From G965226155 sp965226155 (GTDB lineage: Bacteria; Pseudomonadota; Gammaproteobacteria; Eutrophobiales; Eutrophobiaceae), in the NCBI GenBank assembly GCA_965226155.1, contig OZ245331.1, positions 1-64,000 of the forward strand: a DNA stretch of 64,000 nucleotides. Direction: 5' to 3'. Shown piece after piece: positions 57,411 to 64,000 of the stretch (the first letter of the stretch is position 1; each line of letters begins with the position of its first letter). The translations under genes and the position numbers were made by a program. A model generated the notes under the pieces. It saw only the letters and a program-made list of their open reading frames with translations. It ran no database searches and was not told where the DNA came from.

Positions 57411-57852
57411 CGACCATTGCCAGAAATCCAACAGATCGAAGTCGGTGGCCAAGCCACCAGAATGAAAATGCTCGGAGCCGGTCTTTCTTACGACACCCAA
57501 TTTTGGCAATGTGTTTTTTGGCATTGATTTCCAAGAGACCCTGCGGCGCAAGGTAAGGCCAAGCGGCCTGTGTCCAACCCAGGTTGGACGACTTGAGACG
57601 ACCTGTAAACTAGCCTACATAGACGGGACCAGAGATGCGCCAATCCATTGCTACCTCGCTCTGTCAGCTATGCTCCGACGTCTCGATGGCTGAGGTTGAG
57701 CCGATCATCAAGCCAAACGGCATATTGGATGATTTCAACGGGAAATCAATTCGGACGTTGATACCAGGATTGAGATTGACTCATGCTGAGATTGTTTACT
57801 GTTATGACTTAGGTTGTGGTACTCATTCTCAGGAGTTAAGTTATCAGTACCA
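57411..57852. other. Gene-poor stretch ending in an IS6-type repeat
   Basis: 442 bp with no convincing gene. A plus frame from 57635 (VSMAEVEPIIKPNGILDDF) is the best but unplaced. At 57834-57851 AGTTAAGTTATCAGTACC, read on the minus strand as GGTACTGATAACTTAACT, matches the IS6/MITE terminus (15 of 18), so the stretch could be a larger or decayed member of that family. Confidence 0.4.
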
Positions 57853-58326
57853 TTAAGACAATTCGCTGATCCATTCACCCCAGGGTAGAAATGTAGCATG
57901 ATATGCTAAGTCTCTTGCATACTCAATGACAGCATCCCGTCTGTCTTCGGCGTCCATCGCTACCGGGATGACAATATTGGCATGATACGGATTGTCGTCC
58001 GATGGCGTTGGTTTAACAGTGCAGCCGACCCCCGTTACGTCGCCTGCGGTGATGACATACCAACCCCAAAACAATCTTCCCAAAAGATTTGCATTTCGTG
58101 CACCAATCTCCGCGATTTTGGTGTTCGGTGCCTTATCCATGCGATTAACGGAAATTTCGTTACTGTTGTTAGGCGGTTTAAACCTCGCGACGGGAACTCG
58201 TGCTTTGCCTTCTATCTGCAATCTACGAAACGCTTTTTCGGCACCGCTTTGTGATCGTTCTTCCCTTCCGAGTTTGTCACTTGTTGCTATAGGATCCAGC
58301 GTTTCTTTGCTCAATGGCTCGTTCAC
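57853..58326 (-). CDS. Unknown protein, gene 3 of a three-gene cluster
   Basis: 157 residues. The N-terminal half is polar (SDKLGREERSQSGAEKAFRR), and the C-terminal half has a compact fold-like core: NLLGRLFWGWYVITAGDVTG, YHANIVIPVAMDAEDRRDAV and ARDLAYHATFLPW. The start overlaps the stop of the upstream gene by 1 bp, so they are co-transcribed. I do not recognise the family with certainty. An IS6-type end lies just past its stop. Confidence 0.6.
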   Translation of the reverse strand: MNEPLSKETLDPIATSDKLGREERSQSGAEKAFRRLQIEGKARVPVARFKPPNNSNEISVNRMDKAPNTKIAEIGARNANLLGRLFWGWYVITAGDVTGVGCTVKPTPSDDNPYHANIVIPVAMDAEDRRDAVIEYARDLAYHATFLPWGEWISELS

Positions 58327-59033
58327 TACCGAATACCTACTCTCTTGAGTTCCAGCATTCCCCCTTCACTAAGTAGATCTGCCGCATCATCGACCCGGAG
58401 CCGTCCTTTCGATTTTTGGGTTCGATGGAATAGTGCTCCAGAACCATTTTGTTCAATTAAAAACAAAACACCGTTCCTATTTCCAACATTCCGAAAGTCG
58501 ATCGCGATGCTACCCTCATCCATCGGATATATATCCGGTCGATCCTCTACGTAAGTTGAGACTTCTTGTAGCAACTTCTTGGCCTTGGCTAATCCGAGTC
58601 TCGAAGGTTCATCTAAGCCTTCGTCAGCTGCATAGGCCGGACACGCCGCCAACTCGTTTAGTGCCTCTGCCAGCCAATCATTATTCGCTGTGACCGAAGT
58701 AACTGATCCAATGTCAGCAAAAGATGAGAATGTCACATTGTAATGCTCGGTCAGGACTGAAGAACGCAGGTTATGTGTTCCAAACAATCCCTCTGTTAGT
58801 TGGCAATCAAATTGATCGTCGACCGTCTTCGGCCACACACGAGCGCCTTTTTTCTGATCAATAATTGCTATCTGGCGAGGAGCAAGAACATGGAAACTTG
58901 CAAAATACTGAGCATTATTGGAATTTTTAAAGGATCCGTGCTGTGGACTGATCCACAATAGTTTTGGATCGCCGTTCACTGCATGTTGAACAGCAGGTGA
59001 TGTTAACGGCAAGCGTGAAGAAGCGTTGAGCAT
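58326..59033 (-). CDS. Unknown protein, gene 2 of a three-gene cluster
   Basis: 235 residues, without signal or membrane segments. Features include DPKLLWISPQHGSFKNSNN, WPKTVDDQFDCQLTEGLFG and a C-terminal GSIAIDFRNVGNRNGVLFLI then GALFHRTQKSKGRLRVDDA. The last part looks like an alpha/beta sandwich domain. Nine bases separate it from gene 1; it overlaps gene 3. The function is unknown. Confidence 0.6.
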   Translation of the reverse strand: MLNASSRLPLTSPAVQHAVNGDPKLLWISPQHGSFKNSNNAQYFASFHVLAPRQIAIIDQKKGARVWPKTVDDQFDCQLTEGLFGTHNLRSSVLTEHYNVTFSSFADIGSVTSVTANNDWLAEALNELAACPAYAADEGLDEPSRLGLAKAKKLLQEVSTYVEDRPDIYPMDEGSIAIDFRNVGNRNGVLFLIEQNGSGALFHRTQKSKGRLRVDDAADLLSEGGMLELKRVGIR

Positions 59034-59042
59034 GGAATCTTG

Positions 59043-59738
59043 TTACTCCACTATTAAACCTAGTTTGTCGATAATCGACCTAGAGACGATGGAAAGATGC
59101 TCAACCTTCTTGTCAAAGGTGCCAAAATGCGAGCCTAGTGCGTACCCGCTGGAAATCTCTACAAACAAATCTGCATCTGGTAAAGCAGACCTGTCCATAG
59201 TGATAGCGACGCCCCAATGCTCATCTGGGTTGAAGCATTCGAATTTAGCTTGTGAACGAGTCTTGGTCGCACCAATTTCGAATGGATCGTGGGATGTGGG
59301 AAGCCAAGCAAGTCTTCTAATTAGGCCTTCGGCTGCGTCCATACCTCCGTCTACCGTCAACCAAGAGGGGGTCACCAGTTTCCAAAGGTTGGGTACTCCA
59401 TCAGTCAAAAATCCGCATGTAGCATCTTCAAAAATCTTAGCGTGCCGTTTGGCTTGATCGATAGCTTTCGATGCTTCAAGGTCAAGAAAGTGTGCCTTGT
59501 ATCCGTCCGGTTTCGCTTCAAATATGCTATGTCCAGAAAATAAGGTGAGGGTGACGCTAGTAGCAGCAATAGTGCTTCCGGTTTCTAACTTAATCGCATC
59601 AGAAGGAATCTGTATCTCGCTGCTAAATGCATCATGAATTGGTTCTATAATTTGTGAAAATGATGCAATGCGACTGAAGGCCGGACGAGAAAAGGCGACT
59701 TCGTAATGGGCATCAAATCTGGTTATGTGGGCTTTCAT
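59043..59738 (-). CDS. Unknown protein, gene 1 of a three-gene cluster (TIGR04255-like?)
   Basis: 231 residues. The opening is strand-rich (HITRFDAHYEVAFSRPAFSR), followed by KLETGSTIAATSVTLTLFSG and YKAHFLDLEASKAIDQAKRH, with VAITMDRSALPDADLFVEIS near the end. This order (family-long strand, helix, strand pairs) recalls TIGR04255, a sporadic accessory family, but I cannot confirm it. It leads the cluster; the start is an ATG preceded by AG-rich sequence (CGCAAAATGAA). Confidence 0.55.
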   Translation of the reverse strand: MKAHITRFDAHYEVAFSRPAFSRIASFSQIIEPIHDAFSSEIQIPSDAIKLETGSTIAATSVTLTLFSGHSIFEAKPDGYKAHFLDLEASKAIDQAKRHAKIFEDATCGFLTDGVPNLWKLVTPSWLTVDGGMDAAEGLIRRLAWLPTSHDPFEIGATKTRSQAKFECFNPDEHWGVAITMDRSALPDADLFVEISSGYALGSHFGTFDKKVEHLSIVSRSIIDKLGLIVE

Positions 59739-59831
59739 TTTGCGAAACTCGCACCATAGTTATTGCATAAGGTGTTTGTTGTTCGGTACTCAAGTAATAG
59801 AGTAGCGACAAATATACTTGATTTGTTCTTG

Positions 59832-60200
59832 TTAGCCAAAATGATTTCGCGAGAACGTCAGCAAAGCAGCCCTCAAAGAAGCCCAAGCGAGGTTGTCCAA
59901 CCTCGGAATACGAATTTCCTGCAAGTGTGCTAATTGCCACACGGGGTACGTCAATTTTAGACTTCGATGGTTAAGGAGCATGAGTCGAGTCGGCGTCGTG
60001 TTCCACCAAATGGCTAGTGCCTTTGTGATGTATTCATCTTCCACTGCTACCGGGAACCACCAATCGAAGGACGGTTGTTCTGTCCAAAGACCAGTGTGGC
60101 ACCCACTTGCTGTGTCAAACCGCATGAGGACAAGCAGGTGGTTATGTTGACTGAAGTAACGTTTGGCAAGACTTCCTTTATTGACCTTGGCCGATATCAA
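59832..60200 (-). pseudogene. C-terminal fragment of an N6-adenine DNA methylase-type protein
   Basis: The frame gives LAKRYFSQHNHLLVLMRFD, ITKALAIWWNTTPTRLMLLN and LTYPVWQLAHLQEIRIPRLD. This matches the end of large SAM-dependent methylases of restriction or BREX-like type, where 'W(N)STPGRLMLLNRR…LTYPxWxLxHL' is typical. The catalytic NPPY part is missing. The remainder may have been lost when the neighbouring elements arrived. Confidence 0.55.
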
Positions 60201-60305
60201 ATATCAGGTTTCACGCATTGACCGTCGCAATTTACTGCTGAAAGAGTGGAATCTTAACACCGCACTGGGCGCTCCTGGGTCGCAAACTTCGTAAACATCC
60301 TAAAT

Positions 60306-60527
60306 TCACTGCCCCGCCGATCCGATGTCATAACGCAGCCCGATTGGCTCCAACAGTGCGTTCGCCTCCAAATCCAGCGCTGCGTCTGCAAGTGCGCCGT
60401 CCAGCCACTGAACCGGCGTCCAGTTACCGGCCCTGACGCGTTCGGCAAGCCAAAGGAGGAAGTGTGTATAGGCGCCGCAATTTTTCGCGGATTCTCCCAC
60501 ATATTCCGCCCTAATATCACGGTTGAG
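60306..60527 (-). pseudogene. Gene remnant of unknown family
   Basis: The frame reads AEYVGESAKNCGAYTHFLLW, then LAERVRAGNWTPVQWLDGA and ANALLEPIGLRYDIGSAGQ to a TGA at 60306-60308. A natural-looking amphipathic helical protein tail with no start codon in a plausible place. It overlaps the downstream end of the LprI-like frame, so two fragments are fused here. Confidence 0.4.
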
Positions 60528-60822
60528 CTAGAAAAGTTAGCAGTTCCTCAATTTGCCTCTTTCTTTCTCGCATAAATCTGGTAGCTGCGAGATTTTCTAT
60601 AGTAGGCCTTATTGATCCTCCCTCAAACTCCAAGCCCTCGATCTCTATGCTTGATTTGGCGAAGCTTTCCCATGCCTCATTAGCATCATGAAATTTTTCG
60701 CTTTGTTTTCCCGAAAGAATCTCCGTGACCTTACCCAAGAGAGCATTCAAGTGTTCGCTTTCTAATTGATAATCTTCATAGGACGCTAGATGGTACTGAC
60801 AAGTTAAGTGATTTGAAGCCAA
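60517..60822 (-). CDS. LprI-like (DUF1311) fragment with a start supplied by MITE-like copy 4
   Basis: 101 residues. The first ten (MASNHLTCQY) come from the element at 60792-60920; the rest, LNALLGKVTEIL, ANEAWESFAKSS and FEGGSIRPTIENLAATRFM, match the lysozyme-inhibitor LprI-type domain. The two conserved cysteines of that domain (at D-A-E-C and R-C) are absent (S-I-E, A-T-R). The signal peptide and N-terminal part are missing, so the product would stay inside the cell. It is likely non-functional. Confidence 0.5.
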   Translation of the reverse strand: MASNHLTCQYHLASYEDYQLESEHLNALLGKVTEILSGKQSEKFHDANEAWESFAKSSIEIEGLEFEGGSIRPTIENLAATRFMRERKRQIEELLTFLAQP

Positions 60823-60920
60823 ACTCAGCGCGGATAAGCGGCCTAAGTCATTGATTGTTGGACGGGGGATCGGCTGTTTTACTACAAAGAGGGCAAGATT
60901 TACGTTAACTTGTCAGTACC
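60792..60920. mobile_element. MITE-like element, copy 4 (129 bp, most diverged)
   Basis: Starts GGTACTGACAAGTTAAGTGA and ends TTAACTTGTCAGTACC, giving a perfect 16-bp inverted repeat GGTACTGACAAGTTAA. Several internal differences from copies 1-3. Its right edge cuts IS3 copy G, and its left edge cuts the LprI-like gene. Flanks CGCTAGAT / CCCCGCTT do not match. Confidence 0.85.
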
Positions 60921-61743
60921 CCCCGCTTGCATCAGGATATAAGCAGGACTGGTAATGAGATCGTATTGCTTTAACAGGCGATAGACACTGGATCCCGAGA
61001 TGAAGCAACTATGTTCATCGGTGATGGTCCACGCTAACTCGCGGGGTGATTTGTCTGGATGTTGCAAGGCGATCTCCAGACACTGCTCCTTCACCGTCTC
61101 CGGTAACTTATTCCAGAACCGCCTAGGTGATCGACTGCTTGGCTCCAGACCCTCTGGTCCATTATCCAGATATTGCCGATACCAACGATAAAAGCTACTA
61201 CGACTCACCCCTAATTCTCTCAGGGTACATCTAACAGGTAATTCCGAGCCTTCTACCAACCGGGTCACTTCCAGCTTCTCTGCCGATGACAAACTCATTC
61301 GTCTGCCCAGGTCGACTCCAAGCCAAGCACACTTTTTTTAAGCACATCGTTCTTCAGCATGATGTCGGCTAGCAGGCGTTTGAGCTGGTCGTTTTCTCTC
61401 TTCAGATCGGTGACTTCACTGGAACTGGCTTCCCGTTTGATATCGCCAGCCAGGCGCTGTTTCCCGGCCTCTAAAAACTCCTTGCTCCAGCGGTAATACA
61501 CGTTTTGATTCAATCCTTCCCGGCGGCACAGCTCAGCGATACTTTCTTCTCCACGCATACCTTCCAGCACAATTCGGATCTCTTCTTCAGAGGAATACTT
61601 TTTGCGGGTACGACGACGTATATCTTTAACCAACTTCTCGCTATTATTACCCATAATGAGACTCCTGTTCTATAAGGTTAACTTATCAGAAGTCTCTCTT
61701 AGAATTTAGCTCAATTGTGTCTCATATGCTTTGACGGGATACA
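60921..61743 (-). mobile_element. IS3-family element, copy G (5' part only)
   Basis: The left 823 bp: complete orfA and the first 126 codons of orfB, ending at CCCCGCTTGC where MITE-like copy 4 sits. It shares the TCTAAAAACTC variant with copy C but four other positions (for example CTCTCTTCAG, TGTTGCAAGG) match copy F, so it is a mosaic. Confidence 0.92.
61295..61654 (-). CDS. IS3-family transposase OrfA (copy G)
   Basis: 119 residues, open, DLKREN in the coiled coil. It overlaps the truncated orfB (60921-61298; SSAEKL with Ser for Ala at residue 4) by ATGA. Without OrfB it could at most regulate other copies. Confidence 0.9.
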   Translation of the reverse strand: MGNNSEKLVKDIRRRTRKKYSSEEEIRIVLEGMRGEESIAELCRREGLNQNVYYRWSKEFLEAGKQRLAGDIKREASSSEVTDLKRENDQLKRLLADIMLKNDVLKKSVLGLESTWADE

Positions 61744-62320
61744 GGCCGCACTATGCAAGGAGATTAAAGCGAAGACACCAAGGGTTTGGTGATACGCTTT
61801 ATATTGATGAAGTTTTTGTGAAAATCCAAGGTAAGCAGCAGTATTTGTGGCGCGCAGTGGACCAGGATGGTGAAGTGGTCGATGTATTTCTCCAGCCACG
61901 CCGTGATGGAACGGCAGCGAAGCGGTTCTTTAAGCGATTATTAAAGACTAGTCGATATAAGCCGAGGAAGATTGTGACTGATAAGTTAAGAAGCTATAGT
62001 GTGGCACATAAAGCATTCATCCCGGACGTGATCCACGACACATCGCAATATGCCAACAATCGAGCTGAACTATCGCATCAACCGACGAGGGCAAGAGAGC
62101 GGGGCATGCGGCGATTCCAATCGACATTGCAAGCGCAACGCTTCTTAAGCGTACATGCTGCAGTATCCAACTTATTCAGTCTGGGTCGCCATTTGGTATC
62201 AGTTCATCATTATCGAAAAAGTAGACAGCGCGCCTTTGCGTCTTGGAAACATGCTGTAGCGATATAGATGAAGATACCTGGAGGAATTTTTTAAACTATG
62301 TTAGTTAACTTGACAGTACC
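61744..62320 (+). mobile_element. IS6-family transposase 3' part (second copy)
   Basis: Identical in protein to 32839-33415: DDE core without N-terminus and the right end at 62300-62320. The junction with the IS3 left end (GGGATACA|GGCCGC) is the same as in the first block, so the junction existed before the duplication. Confidence 0.88.
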
Positions 62321-62426
62321 AAGCGGTGAGTCTCCTCCTCCCTGTGCCCGTGGTGCTGCGGACCTATCGCGTGGAGGTCGCCGATGGGGCGGTATTCTCC
62401 GGGCTAAGCGACGAAAGTTAGCGTTG

Positions 62427-64000
62427 TCAAAACGTGGTGTCGAGCCAGACCGAGACGCCGGGCGAAGTGTTGTCGCCCTGGCCGAAGCTGCCGGTGTATT
62501 GGACGCTACCGGCAATTGATGTAGAGAGGTTGGCCGTTGCGCCCACAACGACGGTGCCGTAGGTGTTATCCGGTACGAATGCAGGCATCCCAAATGAGTT
62601 GGCAGGCAGGTTCACGAGACTTGCTCGCACGTCGCGGTCATCCGCCTCCGTGTCGTGCACTACGCTACTCTGGACATACGGTGTAAAGTTATCGAGTTCA
62701 TAGCGGACGCGGTAACCAGCAGTAGCGATCAGTGAATCGCGATCTTGATCTTCCATTCGCAGTCCTGTGGATCCACCGTTTTCTTCCGCAAATCCATCTA
62801 CGTCTATCCATTGGCGGAGCATGCCCACAAACGGGCCGTGAACGAGCGCACCGTGCGTAAAATGCAGTCCACCCGTTACTCCCACAGACTGGTTGCTGCC
62901 ATCGGTGCTGGCAGTTGCAACCCGCGTGAGCGGCCCCAACTGAATATTGCGCCTGATGTCCTGATAGTCAATTTTGCTCAGGCTCGCGAAAGCGTTGAGA
63001 TAAGCCAAACCCATCTGGAACCCGGCGAATGCCGTTAACGTGTATTCGTCCGTTTCGAACTCACCTCGGTCCGCGCCGAAGTCCGACTGAGCTCTGTGCC
63101 AACTCAGCGCAGCACCCACGATAACATTCTCGAACAGGCGCACATCACCACCACCGGTGATGCTGTAATAGCCGGTGTTCAATCCCGGGCTTACGCGGTC
63201 GCGAGCGACGTCTTGCACGTTATGGTCAACCAGCAAAAACCCGCGCATCTGACCCTCTTTGCGGGTATTGTTGGCCAACCGCAGGTCGAGTATGCTGGTC
63301 AGCAACTCGCGGGACTTCACCGGCGTCTCTACCAGCATGCCATAGGTCTGTGGTGCTTCGATGACGGAGTGCGCATAGTCGGCGATGAGCTGGTGACCAG
63401 CGGTCGTCGGGTGTACGTCGGAAGCGAACAGAAAAGTTTGCGGCGCGTCGGGCGTGACAAAGCTGGCCGGTGTACAAAGTAGTGAGGACGTAAGGCCGCA
63501 CGCCAGCGTGGTGACGTCCTTTAACCCGAAGGCTGCGGGGTCCGCCAGCACTTCGGTGAGCAGACCAGCCACATTAAGAGGGATGACTTCCAATCCTGCG
63601 ACCGCCAAGTTGCTAAACAGCGTCGTCGTATAAAGCGTGGACAGCCCCGTGAACGTCGTTGCTGCACCACTGCCGACACCAAACGGTGTCGAGCCAATGT
63701 CCGGGATATCGGGCACCAGAATAAAGCGTGCGCCAGCTCCGCGCAGTGCAACAATTTGCGCGATCTGCTCGGTTGCTGCAGTGACAACGTTAGCCTGGGC
63801 CTGGCCTGGCGTAATCAAACCTGCGCCTGCCAGTCCGGCTTGGAAAAAAATGTCGTTGGCTCCTGCCCACACGGAATAGAGTGCGCCAGGGTCGGCGACC
63901 GGATTAGTAGCGAGAAACGCCATTACCTGCGCACTGATCGGCATCGCGGTACCGGTTGGGTGTGTTGTCGGGACGCCCAGCAAGCCGGTTATGCGGGCAC
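62427..64000 (-). CDS. SGNH/GDSL hydrolase autotransporter, copy 2 (5' end beyond the window)
   Basis: Residues 85-608 of the same protein as 33522-35348, with no amino-acid difference in the visible part (GAND, ASDVHPT and the C-terminal VWLDTTF). The first 84 residues, including the GDSL serine, lie past the window end. Identity over 1.5 kb means a very recent duplication. Confidence 0.88.
   Translation of the reverse strand, partial: ARITGLLGVPTTHPTGTAMPISAQVMAFLATNPVADPGALYSVWAGANDIFFQAGLAGAGLITPGQAQANVVTAATEQIAQIVALRGAGARFILVPDIPDIGSTPFGVGSGAATTFTGLSTLYTTTLFSNLAVAGLEVIPLNVAGLLTEVLADPAAFGLKDVTTLACGLTSSLLCTPASFVTPDAPQTFLFASDVHPTTAGHQLIADYAHSVIEAPQTYGMLVETPVKSRELLTSILDLRLANNTRKEGQMRGFLLVDHNVQDVARDRVSPGLNTGYYSITGGGDVRLFENVIVGAALSWHRAQSDFGADRGEFETDEYTLTAFAGFQMGLAYLNAFASLSKIDYQDIRRNIQLGPLTRVATASTDGSNQSVGVTGGLHFTHGALVHGPFVGMLRQWIDVDGFAEENGGSTGLRMEDQDRDSLIATAGYRVRYELDNFTPYVQSSVVHDTEADDRDVRASLVNLPANSFGMPAFVPDNTYGTVVVGATANLSTSIAGSVQYTGSFGQGDNTSPGVSVWLDTTF

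Larger units (their letters stand above)
60921..64000. repeat. 3.1-kb duplicated block (matches 32016-35095)
   Basis: Offset 28905 throughout. From 61744 on I see no protein difference; in the IS3 part four scattered substitutions occur. The block joins IS3 left part, IS6 3' part and GDSL gene. In the first copy it continues to an IS6 left end at 35555. Confidence 0.85.

Overview
The window looks like a chromosomal segment of a heterotrophic Gammaproteobacterium, probably marine or host-associated. The evidence is three complete TonB-dependent receptors, a PQQ dehydrogenase with a built-in haem-c domain, DUF6152 proteins, a GMC/'gluconate dehydrogenase subunit 3' pair and moderate GC. No rRNA or tRNA is present, so the placement is inference. 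The segment is riddled with mobile DNA and broken genes, as in a genome going through an insertion-sequence (IS) expansion.

Layout. (1) 1-13350: a sugar/glycoside catabolic locus. One arm on the minus strand holds a TonB receptor, an exported TIM-barrel isomerase, a Tat-exported subunit 3 and a frameshifted GMC oxidoreductase. The divergent arm holds a TIM-barrel isomerase, a Gfo/Idh/MocA oxidoreductase, a Dabb protein, a glucokinase gutted by an internal deletion and an MFS transporter. A PQQ dehydrogenase and a 5'-truncated acetamidase follow. The set fits uptake and 3-keto-glycoside processing. (2) 13345-18823: an IS1380-type transposase remnant, an IS3 remnant abutting the start codon of a 1001-residue TonB receptor, and a pentapeptide-repeat gene. 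(3) 19254-31037: two IS3 copies around a CsgG-like gene, then a cluster of two DUF6152 genes (one frameshifted), a TPR membrane protein, DoxX and a TonB receptor. (4) 31261-40478: nested mobile DNA with IS3 copies, halves of an IS6-family element flanking a GDSL-esterase autotransporter gene, two 130-bp MITE-like elements around hicAB, and fragments of sdaA and glyA. (5) 40673-60822: a defence/accessory island with a single-chain type ISP restriction-modification enzyme, a HEPN-like protein, a 769-residue zinc-ribbon plus PD-(D/E)XK nuclease candidate, a DUF2924/large serine recombinase pair, an AbiE toxin-antitoxin pair behind three direct repeats, a three-gene cluster of unknown function, and fragments of a phosphoribosyltransferase-like gene, a DNA methylase and a LprI-like gene. 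(6) 60921-64000: a second, near-identical copy of the IS3/IS6/GDSL block, running off the window.

How it fits together. A single IS3-family element (1505 bp, 5 full-length copies plus fragments) and an IS6-type element with its small derivatives have cut and joined this region repeatedly. None of the five full-length IS3 copies has matching short flanking duplications, and genes stop at element edges without resuming on the other side. That points to recombination and adjacent deletion rather than simple insertion. The most novel items are the 130-bp element family with IS6-type ends, the duplicated GDSL-autotransporter unit, the 769-residue nuclease candidate and the unknown three-gene cluster at 57853-59738.
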